DNA of 64,000 nucleotides, taken from assembly GCA_040220855.1 (NCBI GenBank), contig JAVJVZ010000036.1:1-64000 (forward strand). The letters are read 5' to 3'. Below, in pieces: positions 1-8,245 of the stretch; position 1 is the first letter of the stretch; each line of letters opens with the position of its first letter. The notes under the pieces were generated by a model. The model saw nothing but the letters and a program-made list of their open reading frames with translations. It was not told the origin of the DNA and made no database searches. This DNA is from JACKNG01 sp040220855. Its GTDB lineage: Bacteria; Pseudomonadota; Gammaproteobacteria; Ga0077536. A program made the position numbers and the translations under genes.

Positions 1-369
1 CAGCTCGCGCTCGAGTGCGCTGCGCGTCGCGAAACGCCCGACCGGTGCCTCGATGAACAGCGCACGGGTACCGTCCTCGAGTGCGACGGCACGCAGCCAT
101 GCCGGCATCTCCCGGCCGTCCTCGTCCCGCAGCAGCGCATGCGTGGTACCGGAAGTCTGGTCCGCCGCCAGGAACGTTGCGCAGGCGTCGGCCTCGATCC
201 ACAGGGCCGGCAGCGGCGCGCCGTCTAGTCCGCGCTCATCGAGTAGACCGCTGAACAGGCGTCGCGCGCCGCGACTCGCGGCCAGGATCGTGGCGCCGTC
301 GTCGATGATGAGCACGGCCTCCTCGAGCGCCTCGAGCAGGTTCCGCTGCATCCATGCTGGGGCCGTCAT
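1..369 (-). CDS. PAS-domain protein, N-terminal part only (cut by window edge)
   Basis: The first 123 codons of a gene that continues to the left of the window. The start codon is the ATG complementary to 367-369. The translation opens MTAPAWMQRNLLEALEEAVL and continues with IIDDGATILAASRGARRLF, which is the beginning of a PAS sensor fold (the 'what is written inside me' strand followed by the N-helix). Most PAS starts like this belong to sensor kinases, diguanylate cyclases or helix-turn-helix regulators, but the output domain lies outside the window, so the role cannot be assigned. It is transcribed in the same direction as the MaoC gene 160 bp upstream. Confidence 0.6.
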   Translation of the reverse strand, partial: MTAPAWMQRNLLEALEEAVLIIDDGATILAASRGARRLFSGLLDERGLDGAPLPALWIEADACATFLAADQTSGTTHALLRDEDGREMPAWLRAVALEDGTRALFIEAPVGRFATRSALEREL

Positions 370-529
370 GCCGAAGGTCGCTCCCGTGCCGCGGGCGTGG
401 CGTCCGACAGGGACGGCCCGCGCCATCGATTCGAGCGAAAATAATGCCACACGCACGCGGCGCCAGCCATATCCTCGGACAGACGCCGCCGCGTCGCGCG
501 GCCGTCGCGCGGGGGTATCGCGGCCGCGC

Positions 530-985
530 TCAGCGCGCGGGGCGGCGTGCGAACATGACGGTATCGAGGTAGCTCAGCACGAGCACGTCGTCCTGGTTGT
601 GGACCTCGAAGCGGAACTTGACGATGCCGCGGTCAGGCTTGCTGCGCGAAGGACGGGTGTCCAGGCAGTCGATGGTCAGGCGCAGCGAATCTCCCGGGTA
701 GACCGGGTGCGGGAAGCGCAGCTCGTCGAAGCCGAGCGCGCCGATGATGGCGTCGGTCCAGGCGGCGCCGTTCAGCATGGCCTGTTTCACGCACAGCGTG
801 TACTGGCCCGAGGCGGTCAGACCACGCAGTCCGCGCGCACGCGCCGCGGTGTCGTCGGTGTGAATGGGCAGCGGATCCCAACGGCGATTGAACGCGAGCA
901 GCTCTTCGCGCTCGACAGGGTAGGGCCCGAACGCGAAGCGATCGCCGGCGTGGACGTCGTCGAAATAGAGCGTGTCGGTCGTCAT
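530..985 (-). CDS. MaoC-like hot-dog dehydratase
   Basis: A 151-residue single hot-dog protein of the MaoC (R-specific enoyl-CoA hydratase) family. The opening YFDDVHAGDRFAFGPY and the hydratase region around residues 30-45 (NRRWDPLPIHTDDTAA) match the family pattern in which an Asp and a His of the D-P-x-H motif are catalytic; here D37 and H42 are the candidates. It is of normal length for a stand-alone MaoC domain. It would hydrate a trans-2-enoyl-CoA in a beta-oxidation-like route. No clear Shine-Dalgarno site precedes the ATG, so the start rests on the family alignment. The gene stands alone, 163 bp from the GST gene. The substrate is unknown. Confidence 0.8.
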   Translation of the reverse strand: MTTDTLYFDDVHAGDRFAFGPYPVEREELLAFNRRWDPLPIHTDDTAARARGLRGLTASGQYTLCVKQAMLNGAAWTDAIIGALGFDELRFPHPVYPGDSLRLTIDCLDTRPSRSKPDRGIVKFRFEVHNQDDVLVLSYLDTVMFARRPAR

Positions 986-1148
986 CGTGTCGCGCGCAGG
1001 TGTTTGTACCCGGTAGGCTCGGCCCGTCTGCCCGTGCGGCGTGTCGCGCTGAGCCGGCGACGGCGACGGGCCGGAGGGCCCGTGGCTGCCGCAGTTGCTC
1101 GCGGCGTGCGCACGTGCGCCCGTGCCCGCGCGATGGGCCAGCCCCGGT

Positions 1149-1991
1149 TCAGAACACGATCGGCAGTTCGAGATGCTGCTCGTAGACGAAATCGCGATGA
1201 TCGCGCAGTGCCGTCGTCAGTGCCGCCTCGATGGCCGGGTCGTCGTTGGAGTAGGCCGGACGGTAGGCGGTTGCCATCGGGCAGAGTTCCGGCGGCAGCG
1301 GCTTGAACAAGCCGAGGAAGCAGGCCCAGTAGATGTCGAGCGCGCTGAGTTCGGGGCCCATCATGTAGCGGTGCCCGCGCGCCTTCTGGCTCGCGAGCTG
1401 GGCGTCCATGGCCTCGAGAATGGACACGATGTGCCGGCTCGCCGCGACCGCGCGCTCCGGCGTGTAGCCGTACTTGTCACCGAGCGCCTGCCAGAACGGA
1501 CGGTTCTCGTCGTCGGCGGGAAGCGTGGAGAGCGGACCATGTGCCATGAGCAGGCGCTTCGACCACGCGATGCCGTTCTCGCCGGCGAGCTCGTTGATGA
1601 GCCCGAACATGCGCATGCGATCGTCGATGTGCCCGGGCACCAGGCGCGGCTCGGGGGCGAGCCGCTCGGCGAGGTAGAGCTGGTCGTTCCACAGCGCGCG
1701 CGGGCGCTCGTCGTTCCAGATTGCGACCGGCGCGCTGGCCTGGGCGGTCCATGCGATCAGCTCGCTCTGCGACCCCTCCATGCCGATGGCGAGGTCGGAC
1801 GCACCCTCGTTGGCAGTGCGCACCGGCGTGTAGTCGAGGCCCTTGACGTAGAAGATGCCCTTGCACGACTCGCGCCACGGGCCGGGTACGGTGTAGGCGC
1901 CGAGTACCAGGCGCAGCCCGCTCATGCGCCGCGCCTCGGCGATGCTGACGTAGTCGAGTTTGAGATCGTCGAAGCCGATTTCGTCTGTCAT
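1149..1991 (-). CDS. Glutathione S-transferase-like protein
   Basis: A 280-residue protein starting MTDEIGFDDLKLDYVSI. The ATG at 1991 is preceded by a GGAG box with normal spacing; a longer frame upstream overlaps the neighbouring gene and is rejected. The N-terminal part (SGLRLVLGAYTVPGPW then a beta strand with YVKGLDYTPV) looks like a thioredoxin-fold GST domain without an obvious catalytic Cys, and the C-terminal half is helical, with SALDIYWACFLG matching the GST C-domain 'D' region. It lies 14 bp downstream of the PQQ/cytochrome c dehydrogenase gene, so the two are probably one transcript. The substrate cannot be told from the sequence. Confidence 0.7.
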   Translation of the reverse strand: MTDEIGFDDLKLDYVSIAEARRMSGLRLVLGAYTVPGPWRESCKGIFYVKGLDYTPVRTANEGASDLAIGMEGSQSELIAWTAQASAPVAIWNDERPRALWNDQLYLAERLAPEPRLVPGHIDDRMRMFGLINELAGENGIAWSKRLLMAHGPLSTLPADDENRPFWQALGDKYGYTPERAVAASRHIVSILEAMDAQLASQKARGHRYMMGPELSALDIYWACFLGLFKPLPPELCPMATAYRPAYSNDDPAIEAALTTALRDHRDFVYEQHLELPIVF

Positions 1992-2005
1992 GTTCGCTCT
2001 CCGTC

Positions 2006-3850
2006 CTATTCGCCGTCGATGCTGAAGGCGATCAACGCGTTGCCCGGCATCCAGCGGTTCCACATGCCGTAACCCGAATTGACGTAAACGTGGCCCGCGG
2101 CGATGGCGGGCCCCGGGCCGTTGATGGAACCGCCCTTGGCGGGCACGCCGTTGACGGTGTCTTCGAAGCTGCGCGCGGTGTCGAAATCCCACAGCACGGT
2201 GCCGAGCGCACTGTCATAGGCACGCAGGTGGCCGTCGAGACTACCCGAGAAGACCACGCCGTCGACCATGCTGACGGCGGCGAGCTGCCCCGTGTTGCAG
2301 CGTTCGCGGCCCTCGCAGCTGCCTTCGTGCGGCGGTACCGCCCAGGCGATGCTGCCGTCGGCGAGGTTGACCGCGCTGATGCCGCCGGCCTTGCCCGGAC
2401 CTTCTTCCCAGGCCGCCGAGATGGCGACGTAGGCTTTCTCGCCGTCGCTCGCAAAGCCCCATTCGATGCCACCGACGATACCGCCCGCGCCGACCTTGGT
2501 CTGCCACAGGATCTTGCCGGTAGCCGGATCGAGCGCGAACAGGACACCCGACTTCTGGCCTGCCAGCAGCATGCGGCGGCCGTCGTCGCGAGTGACCAGG
2601 ATGGGCGCGCTGCCGAAGTCGAGGTCGGGACCGGCGGACTCGGGGCAGGCGACCTGCGCCTCGGGCGAAGGGTCCATGCAGGCGATGGTGTAGGCATCGC
2701 CGGCGAGTGTCTGGGTGGTCCACTTGACCTCGCCGGTGTCCATGGCGAGCGCCATCACGGCATCGGATTCCGGCGCGGCCGGGTCGGAGTAGCTGTCGCC
2801 GGTGACGATGTAGAGCGCATTGTTGGCCGGGTCGAGAGTCGGCGCGGTCCATACCGCGGCGCCGGACGGCGCCCACAGCTGTGCGCCCGCGGCATTCTTG
2901 CCGCGCTTGCTCGGTTCTTCGGCAATGGTGTGGCGCTTCCATAGCGGTGCGCCATTGGCGGCGTCGAGCGCGAGCACCCCGCCACGGAAGGTGCAGCACT
3001 CGTAGTCCGGCATCGCGCCAGCGACTTCCTCGAGCGAAGACAGCGGCACGTAGAGGCGCCCGCCGTGGTACATCGGGGTGCCGGTGATGCGGATGTGCGG
3101 GTGCTCGTCGGCGAGCATCGACCAGCGCGCCTTGCCGGTGTCCGGATCGAGGGCATAGACCTTGCCGGCCAGATCACCGAAGAAGAGGCTCACCGTGCCG
3201 TCCGGCAGGGTACCGAGCGTGATCGCGGTGCGCACGCCACCATCGGCTTCGAACACCCACAGTGCGCAGCCGCTGTCGGCATCGAGCGCGACGACGAGGC
3301 CGGAGAAGGTGCCGAAGAAGAGGCGCCCGTCGGCCACCGCCGGTTGCCCCGACATGGTCGACACCGCCGGCACGCCGAAGGCCCACTTGAGCTTCAGGCG
3401 CATGACCGAGGCGCGATCGATGCCGCCGCGCGCGACGTCCTGGTAGCGCGTGTTGGCGAGATCGTTGCCCCAGCCGTTCCAGCCGCTATCGATGTCGCCT
3501 AGGAGTTCCGCCGGCTTCGCCTTGCAGTAGGCGCTCGCGGGAATCGCGGCGGCGCCCGAGGCGAAATCACCCAGCGATTCGCCGGCGGCATACTCGGCGA
3601 CGGCGCGGCGCTGCTCGTGGGACAGCGCGCGTGCGTAGGGCGCCATCACGCCGGCCGAGATGGCGGTGTAGATGTCGCGTGGATCCTTCTCCGCGAGTCC
3701 CGCCCGCGATGGCATGCGCGGCAGGTTGCGGTCGTGACAGTGGGCACAGGCGGCGTTGAACAGCGCTTCGCCATCGGGTGTGTCGCCGGCGTTCGCACCG
3801 GCGCCGCCGAGTAACAGGAACATGGCCGTGAGCCAGGCAGGAATTCGCAC
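2006..3850 (-). CDS. Heme c-containing PQQ dehydrogenase, polyvinyl-alcohol-dehydrogenase-like
   Basis: A 614-residue exported oxidoreductase. A signal peptide (residues 1-21, ending GANAG) is followed by a short cytochrome c domain with CAHCH at residues 34-38, then a beta-propeller from about residue 110 with repeated W/G-rich blades (FGVPAVSTMSGQPAVADGRL, KVYALDPDTGKARWS and similar). N-terminal heme c plus a PQQ propeller is the layout of polyvinyl alcohol dehydrogenase rather than of methanol or ethanol dehydrogenases, where the heme domain is C-terminal or missing. It would oxidise a secondary alcohol or polymer in the periplasm and pass electrons to a cytochrome. A GST-like gene follows in the same direction. 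No pqq biosynthesis genes occur in the window. Confidence 0.8.
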   Translation of the reverse strand: MRIPAWLTAMFLLLGGAGANAGDTPDGEALFNAACAHCHDRNLPRMPSRAGLAEKDPRDIYTAISAGVMAPYARALSHEQRRAVAEYAAGESLGDFASGAAAIPASAYCKAKPAELLGDIDSGWNGWGNDLANTRYQDVARGGIDRASVMRLKLKWAFGVPAVSTMSGQPAVADGRLFFGTFSGLVVALDADSGCALWVFEADGGVRTAITLGTLPDGTVSLFFGDLAGKVYALDPDTGKARWSMLADEHPHIRITGTPMYHGGRLYVPLSSLEEVAGAMPDYECCTFRGGVLALDAANGAPLWKRHTIAEEPSKRGKNAAGAQLWAPSGAAVWTAPTLDPANNALYIVTGDSYSDPAAPESDAVMALAMDTGEVKWTTQTLAGDAYTIACMDPSPEAQVACPESAGPDLDFGSAPILVTRDDGRRMLLAGQKSGVLFALDPATGKILWQTKVGAGGIVGGIEWGFASDGEKAYVAISAAWEEGPGKAGGISAVNLADGSIAWAVPPHEGSCEGRERCNTGQLAAVSMVDGVVFSGSLDGHLRAYDSALGTVLWDFDTARSFEDTVNGVPAKGGSINGPGPAIAAGHVYVNSGYGMWNRWMPGNALIAFSIDGE

Positions 3851-3941
3851 GTCGCCTCTCCCCTCGCTTGCGAATCGAGCGAGGGATTATTGCAGAATCG
3901 AGCGACGCCCCGATAGCGGCGACCCGTCGTGCCACAGCACG

Positions 3942-3947
3942 TATACT
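3942..3947 (+). promoter_or_regulatory. Probable -10 box (TATACT)
   Basis: TATACT lies 30 bp before the start codon of the SnoaL-like gene at 3978, in the divergent region between it and the PQQ dehydrogenase. I see no convincing -35 hexamer, so this is a sequence match only. Confidence 0.4.
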
Positions 3948-3977
3948 CGGGCGCGCGATCATTCAGGGGAGGACACC

Positions 3978-4424
3978 ATGACGACAACCGAGAAGCAGCT
4001 CGCCGAACTGCTCGCGCGCGAAGCGATTCGCGAGCTGCCACTGCGTTACTGCGACTGCGTGTGGCGCGACGACGTCGACGGTCTCGCCGACCTCTTCACC
4101 ACCGATGCAAGCTTCGTCACCGTGATCGGCGAGCGCACGGTGACAGTGAGCGGGCGCGACAACATCCGCGCGATGTTCGCCACCGCGCTCGACATCCGCC
4201 CGCGCCCCTACATCCATAACCACGTGTTCGAGATCGTCGCCGACGGTTTCGCCAGCGGCCGTGCCTACCTCGACCTGCGCAGCGCGCGCAACAACATGGA
4301 GTTCCTCGGCGCCGGCTACTACGAGGACGAGTACATGGCGACACCGGACGGCTGGAAGTTCCACCGCCGCAAGTTCGTCGCGCTGCGCATGGACGAGCTG
4401 CCGGACGTGCTCAAGAGCGCGTAG
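3978..4424 (+). CDS. SnoaL/NTF2-like protein
   Basis: A 148-residue alpha+beta-barrel protein. An N-terminal helix (LAELLAREAIRELPLRYCDCV) is followed by the WRDDVDGLADLFTTDASF segment typical of the SnoaL_4 / ring-hydroxylating-dioxygenase beta-subunit-like fold. The ATG is set by a strong AGGGGAGGA site about 6 bases upstream. Members include ketosteroid isomerases, polyketide cyclases and dehydratases, so the fold does not give the substrate. It is divergent from the PQQ dehydrogenase gene and convergent with the quinone-oxidoreductase-like gene. A second, unrelated-looking SnoaL protein lies at 5673. Confidence 0.75.
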   Translation: MTTTEKQLAELLAREAIRELPLRYCDCVWRDDVDGLADLFTTDASFVTVIGERTVTVSGRDNIRAMFATALDIRPRPYIHNHVFEIVADGFASGRAYLDLRSARNNMEFLGAGYYEDEYMATPDGWKFHRRKFVALRMDELPDVLKSA

Positions 4425-4517
4425 GTTCCCAGCGCCAGGATGGGCGTGTCCGACGCCGTCATTCTCGAGCGACGAGGCGTCCGGCGCCGGCGTCGAGGTG
4501 CCCGGGGCCGGAGCCGG

Positions 4518-4530
4518 GGTGTCCGACACC
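4518..4530. repeat. Short palindrome between convergent genes
   Basis: GGTGTCCGACACC is a perfect 6+1+6 palindrome. It is preceded about 75 bp upstream (near 4443-4459) by a related stretch, GGGCGTGTCCGACGCC. It sits in the 138-bp gap between two convergent genes, where REP-type palindromes or terminators are common. No T-tract follows, so it is more REP-like than a classical terminator. Confidence 0.4.
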
Positions 4531-4562
4531 GTGCGCTCGCCGACGCTGCAGACGGCTGCGCT

Positions 4563-5564
4563 TCAGCCGTCGATCATGACCACGATCTTGCCCATCGCGC
4601 GGCGCTCGGCGAGGTCGCGGATGGCCTGCCCGGCTTGCGCCAGCGGGTAGTGCGCGGAGACGTGCGGGCGAATCTTGCCGGCCTGGTACATCGCGACCAT
4701 CTCGGCGATGTTCTGCGCGTTCTCCGCCGGATCGCGCTCGGCGTAGGCGCCCCAGAACACGCCCACGATCTGGCAGCCCTTGAGGAGCGCGAGGTTGAGC
4801 GGGATACGCGGGATGCCGGCCGGGAAGCCGACGACGAGGAAGCGACCTTCCCACGCGATGGCGCGCAGCGCGGCCTCGGCATAATCACCACCGACGCCGT
4901 CGTAGACGACGTCGGCGCCGTGCTTGCCGACGGCATCCTTGAAGAGCTGCGCCAGCGCCTTGGCGCCGTCCTTGTCGAACGGGCCGCGCGGGTAGACCAC
5001 GCCGTCCGCCGCACCATGTGCCTTGGCCAGCGCCACTTTCTCTTCGCTGGACGCCGCCGCGATTACGCGTGCGCCCATCGCGTGGCCGAGCTCCACCGCC
5101 GCGAGGCCGACGCCGCCGGCGGCGCCGAGCACGAGCAGCGTGTCGCCGTCGCCGAGCGCGGCGCGCTGCTTGAGCGCATGGTAGGACGTGCCATAGGTGA
5201 AGACGAAGGCGGCAGCCTCGTCCCACGGCATGTCGTCCGGCATGGGCGCGCATTTCACCGCCCGCGTGATGACGTACTCGGCCATCCCGCCCCAGCTGAT
5301 CATGCCGATCACGCGATCGCCGATCGCGAGGCCGTCGACGCCTTCGCCGACCGCGTCGATCTCGCCGGCAACCTCGCCGCCTGGCGAGAACGGACGCTCG
5401 GGACGGAACTGGTACTTGTCCTCGATGATCAGGGTGTCGGGGTAGTTGACGCCGCAGGCGTGCACGCGGATGCGCACTTCGCCGGCGCCGGGCTCGGGCG
5501 TGGCGATGTCCTTCAGCTCGAGGGTGTCGGGGCCGCCGGGGGCGGTACTCAGCATGGCTTTCAT
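4563..5564 (-). CDS. NADPH:quinone oxidoreductase-like (MDR family)
   Basis: A 333-residue zinc-free medium-chain dehydrogenase/reductase. The N-terminal GroES-like domain begins MKAMLSTAPGGPDTLEL and contains RVHACGVNYPDTLIIEDKY; the missing Cys/His zinc ligands place it with the quinone oxidoreductases. The Rossmann domain has the nucleotide loop LVLGAAGGVGLAAVELG at about residues 143-160, and the C-terminal ERRAMGKIVVMIDG is typical. It would reduce quinones or enoyl-type substrates with NADPH in the cytoplasm. It is a single-gene unit, convergent with the SnoaL gene on one side and divergent from the second SnoaL gene on the other. Confidence 0.85.
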   Translation of the reverse strand: MKAMLSTAPGGPDTLELKDIATPEPGAGEVRIRVHACGVNYPDTLIIEDKYQFRPERPFSPGGEVAGEIDAVGEGVDGLAIGDRVIGMISWGGMAEYVITRAVKCAPMPDDMPWDEAAAFVFTYGTSYHALKQRAALGDGDTLLVLGAAGGVGLAAVELGHAMGARVIAAASSEEKVALAKAHGAADGVVYPRGPFDKDGAKALAQLFKDAVGKHGADVVYDGVGGDYAEAALRAIAWEGRFLVVGFPAGIPRIPLNLALLKGCQIVGVFWGAYAERDPAENAQNIAEMVAMYQAGKIRPHVSAHYPLAQAGQAIRDLAERRAMGKIVVMIDG

Positions 5565-5672
5565 CAGGCTCTCCGCGGTTGTAGCGCCGTTGCCGGCGCC
5601 GGGTTATGGTGCGCGGCCACGCAACGAATCGAAAACGTCCCGGCAACGTGACACCGACGCGAGGGGAGCATC

Positions 5673-6083
5673 ATGTCCGAAACGCAGAAAATCGTGCAAC
5701 AGTGGTTCGACCACATCGCCGCCGGCAACGCCGAGGCGGCCTTCGCGCTGTTCGCCGACGACGTCGTCTATGATCTCAAGGGCACGACGCCGGTATCCGG
5801 CGTCTACCGCGGCCTCGAACAGATCGTCAACGAGTTCTTCGTGCCCTGGCGCAAGCAGATCGACGGCGACCTCGTCGTCCACGTCGACGAGCTGATCGGC
5901 GAAGGCGAGCGCGTCGTCGCGCTGGGCCACGGTGAAGCGAAAACGGTCTTCGGCCTGCCCTACAACAACGATTACGCGTTCGTATTCACCGTAAAGAACG
6001 GCAAGATCGCCGCGGTCGCCGAGTTCCTCGACACCGCGCTGGTCGAGACCGCTGCCTACGGGCGGCACCTCGTCGAACGCTGA
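5673..6083 (+). CDS. SnoaL-like (nuclear transport factor 2 fold) protein
   Basis: A 136-residue protein with the SnoaL/ketosteroid-isomerase-like fold. The opening QKIVQQWFDHIAAGNAEAAF and FALFADDVVYDLKGTTP are characteristic of the family's N-terminal helix pair and first strand. A GGGGAG site lies 6-7 bases before the ATG. Residues that would define a catalytic class are not clear, so only the fold is assigned. It is divergent from the quinone-oxidoreductase-like gene, and 111 bp separate it from the SPFH gene. Confidence 0.75.
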   Translation: MSETQKIVQQWFDHIAAGNAEAAFALFADDVVYDLKGTTPVSGVYRGLEQIVNEFFVPWRKQIDGDLVVHVDELIGEGERVVALGHGEAKTVFGLPYNNDYAFVFTVKNGKIAAVAEFLDTALVETAAYGRHLVER

Positions 6084-6194
6084 GTAGCGGCGAATAATCC
6101 GCAGGCACCGGCCGCGCGGGACCGTGCGGTCGGCTCAAGGAGCGCGTGCGTCGGGACGCTACAAGCGCAGTCCCCCACGACAAGGAGCCGACCG

Positions 6195-7067
6195 GTGAGC
6201 GGAAACCTCGAAGAGCGCGCGGCTCGTGCGCTGTCCGGCTGGCTTGCCTTGCCGGTGTGGCTGGCCGCTGCAGCCTGCGCCGCCTGGCTGGTGCTCGGTA
6301 TGGGTGTCAGCGGGAATGCCGGACCGGCGGTCACCGGCATCCTGCTGATCCCGTTCCTGGTATTCCTGTTGAAGGGCTTTCTCGTCCTGCAGCCGAACCA
6401 GGCCGCAGTGATGGTGTTCTTCGGCAACTATGCCGGCTCGCTGCGCGAGGACGGTTTTTTCTGGGTCAATCCCTTCTATACCAAGACGCGCGTGTCGCTG
6501 CGCGCACACAATCTGAACACCCCCACGCTCAAGGTCAACGACCGGGCCGGCAACCCGATCGAGGTCGCCGCCGTCATCGTGTGGCGGGTCTACGATACCG
6601 CCCGTGCGACGTTCGACGTCGAGAGCTACCACGAGTATGTCGCCGTGCAGAGCGAGTCGGCGGTACGCCAGGTCGTCAGCGCACGCTGGTACGACGGCGA
6701 TGAAGACGGCAATGAATCGTTACGCGGCGATCTCGACGCCGTCGCGCGCCTGCTCGTCGAGAGCATTCAGAGCCACTGCGAGCTGGCCGGCCTCGAGATC
6801 CTCGAGGCGCGCATCTCGCATCTCGCCTATGCGCCCGAGATTGCCGGCGCCATGCTGCGCCGGCAGCAGGCCGCCGCCGTCGTCGCGGCGCGTACGCAGA
6901 TCGTCGACGGCGCGGTCAGCATGGTGAAGCTCGGTCTCGAACGGCTCGAGCAGGAAGGCGTGGTGAGCCTGGACAGCTCGGCACGCGTGCGCCTGGTGAC
7001 CAACCTGATGACGGTGCTCGTCGGCGAATCGGAAACCCAGCCCGTGCTGGCTGTCGACCATGGCTGA
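6195..7067 (+). CDS. SPFH/band-7 domain membrane protein
   Basis: A 290-residue protein starting at a GTG with an AAGGAG site 7 bases upstream. Two hydrophobic segments at about residues 16-58 anchor the N terminus. They are followed by the SPFH signature (LQPNQAAVMVFFGNYAGSL and a VWRVYDTARATFDV strand). The C-terminal part is helical and ends in a KLGLERLEQEGVVSLD stretch, which is conserved in the bacterial SPFH subfamily found beside small membrane or Arc-like proteins. Such proteins form scaffold assemblies in the inner membrane; the client is unknown. It overlaps the next small gene by 8 bases, so the two are translationally linked. Confidence 0.85.
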   Translation: MSGNLEERAARALSGWLALPVWLAAAACAAWLVLGMGVSGNAGPAVTGILLIPFLVFLLKGFLVLQPNQAAVMVFFGNYAGSLREDGFFWVNPFYTKTRVSLRAHNLNTPTLKVNDRAGNPIEVAAVIVWRVYDTARATFDVESYHEYVAVQSESAVRQVVSARWYDGDEDGNESLRGDLDAVARLLVESIQSHCELAGLEILEARISHLAYAPEIAGAMLRRQQAAAVVAARTQIVDGAVSMVKLGLERLEQEGVVSLDSSARVRLVTNLMTVLVGESETQPVLAVDHG

Positions 7068-7296
7068 GACGCCGCTACCGCTCGGCCCGGTCGCGCAGAG
7101 CGCCTTCGCGAGCCTGCTGCTCGCAGCCGGCGTGCTCGGCCTCGTCCAGCCGCAGCTGGTGCCGCCACTGGCGCAGCCGGCCGTGGCGTGGTCGCTGATC
7201 GGCGTCGGCGCGCTGCTCGACGCGTGGGCCGTCGTCGCGATTGTCGGCGCCGCGCGGCGCGCGCGCGACGGTACGCGACTCAACTCTCGCAGTTGA
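7060..7296 (+). CDS. Small two-helix membrane protein linked to SPFH protein
   Basis: A 78-residue protein. Hydrophobic stretches at about residues 13-32 and 42-66 would form two membrane helices, followed by a short basic tail (RRARDGTRLNSRS). It overlaps the SPFH gene by 8 bases, which argues that it is a real, co-translated gene and not a chance frame. I do not recognise the family. A role as partner of the SPFH protein in the membrane is inferred from position only. Its 3' end overlaps the convergent FHA/cyclase gene by 17 bp. Confidence 0.55.
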   Translation: MAETPLPLGPVAQSAFASLLLAAGVLGLVQPQLVPPLAQPAVAWSLIGVGALLDAWAVVAIVGAARRARDGTRLNSRS

Positions 7297-8185
7297 AGCT
7301 GACTGCCCCGCCCGGGTCGTCGTCGGGCCAGCTGCCGAAGCCGATGCGGCCGCTGCCGGCGAGCACGTCCTCTTCACGCCGCAGGTGCTTGCGCGTGCCA
7401 TCGGTGAGCACGATGAAGGTGCCGTTGGTGCTCTCGTCGCGGATGTTGAAGCGGCCGTTGCGCAGGTTGATCTGGGCGTGCTGGCGCGAGGTCAGGCGAC
7501 CGCCGACCTGCAGTCCGACGTGGCGTCCGCGGCCGATGGTACAGGCGACGTTGCGCGCATCGATGCGCACGGTGCGGCCGGCGTAGTCGAGGGTGAGGGT
7601 GGCGGCGACGGCCATGGCTGTCAGGCGTGGTTTCGAGCTGATCTGGGTCTCGTCGCCGGTCTGTTCCCACGGCATCTTGTAGATGACGAGCTCGCCGTCC
7701 CAGGCCTCCGCCGGTAGGGTCTCGATCGCGTGCAAACTGCTGAACAGTGGCGTCGGCAGGGCGTCGACGGCCTGCTGGGAGGTGAGGATCTCGTCCGCCT
7801 TGGCGAGCTTGATGATCTGCTGCGCGGTGATCGGCGTCTCGCCGACGAGATCCTCGCCGCGCCAGATCACGCCACCGTAATGCCAGCCGATCTTGATGTG
7901 CAGCATGCCCATCTTGAACGCGCCCTGTTCGCCGAAGCGGCGCAGTGCCGCCTGCATCTCAGTAGCGCAGAGCGCCGCCTTCACCGGTTCGGTGAAGGCG
8001 ACCATGATTTCGTCGCCGATGGTCTTCAGCGTCTCGCCGGAGAGGCCGGCGGCGGTGCGACCGAGCAGATCGATACAAGCGGCGAGGTCGGTCCGCGCCA
8101 CCGCGTCGCCGTACTGTTCGTACAGCCGCGTGCTACCGCAGACGTCGGCATAGAGCACGGCGAGCTTGTCGAGGGTCTTGTCCAT
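7280..8185 (-). CDS. Class III cyclase-like domain fused to FHA domain
   Basis: A 301-residue soluble protein. Residues 1-170 form a class III adenylate/guanylate cyclase homology domain: LYADVCGSTRL carries the first metal Asp (D14) and KTIGDEIMVAF the second (D58). Where active enzymes have the V-N-x-A-x-R motif, this protein reads P118-I-T-A-Q-Q123, so the Asn and Arg that stabilise the transition state are absent. Residues about 200-290 are an FHA phosphothreonine-binding domain with IGRG, SRQHA and STNGTF. It could bind a phosphoprotein and a nucleotide without making cAMP; this is inference. It overlaps the small membrane gene tail-to-tail. Confidence 0.8.
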   Translation of the reverse strand: MDKTLDKLAVLYADVCGSTRLYEQYGDAVARTDLAACIDLLGRTAAGLSGETLKTIGDEIMVAFTEPVKAALCATEMQAALRRFGEQGAFKMGMLHIKIGWHYGGVIWRGEDLVGETPITAQQIIKLAKADEILTSQQAVDALPTPLFSSLHAIETLPAEAWDGELVIYKMPWEQTGDETQISSKPRLTAMAVAATLTLDYAGRTVRIDARNVACTIGRGRHVGLQVGGRLTSRQHAQINLRNGRFNIRDESTNGTFIVLTDGTRKHLRREEDVLAGSGRIGFGSWPDDDPGGAVSFNCES

Positions 8186-8245
8186 AGCGGTGCTGGCAAG
8201 TCTAATCCATTGATTGTGACAAGGGCAGGGCGGCGCCGCAGCGTC

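Noticed and set aside
4440..5651. A 403-codon + strand frame opposite the quinone-oxidoreductase-like gene
   Set aside because: It is an antisense shadow: the minus-strand product has complete MDR motifs and this one has none.
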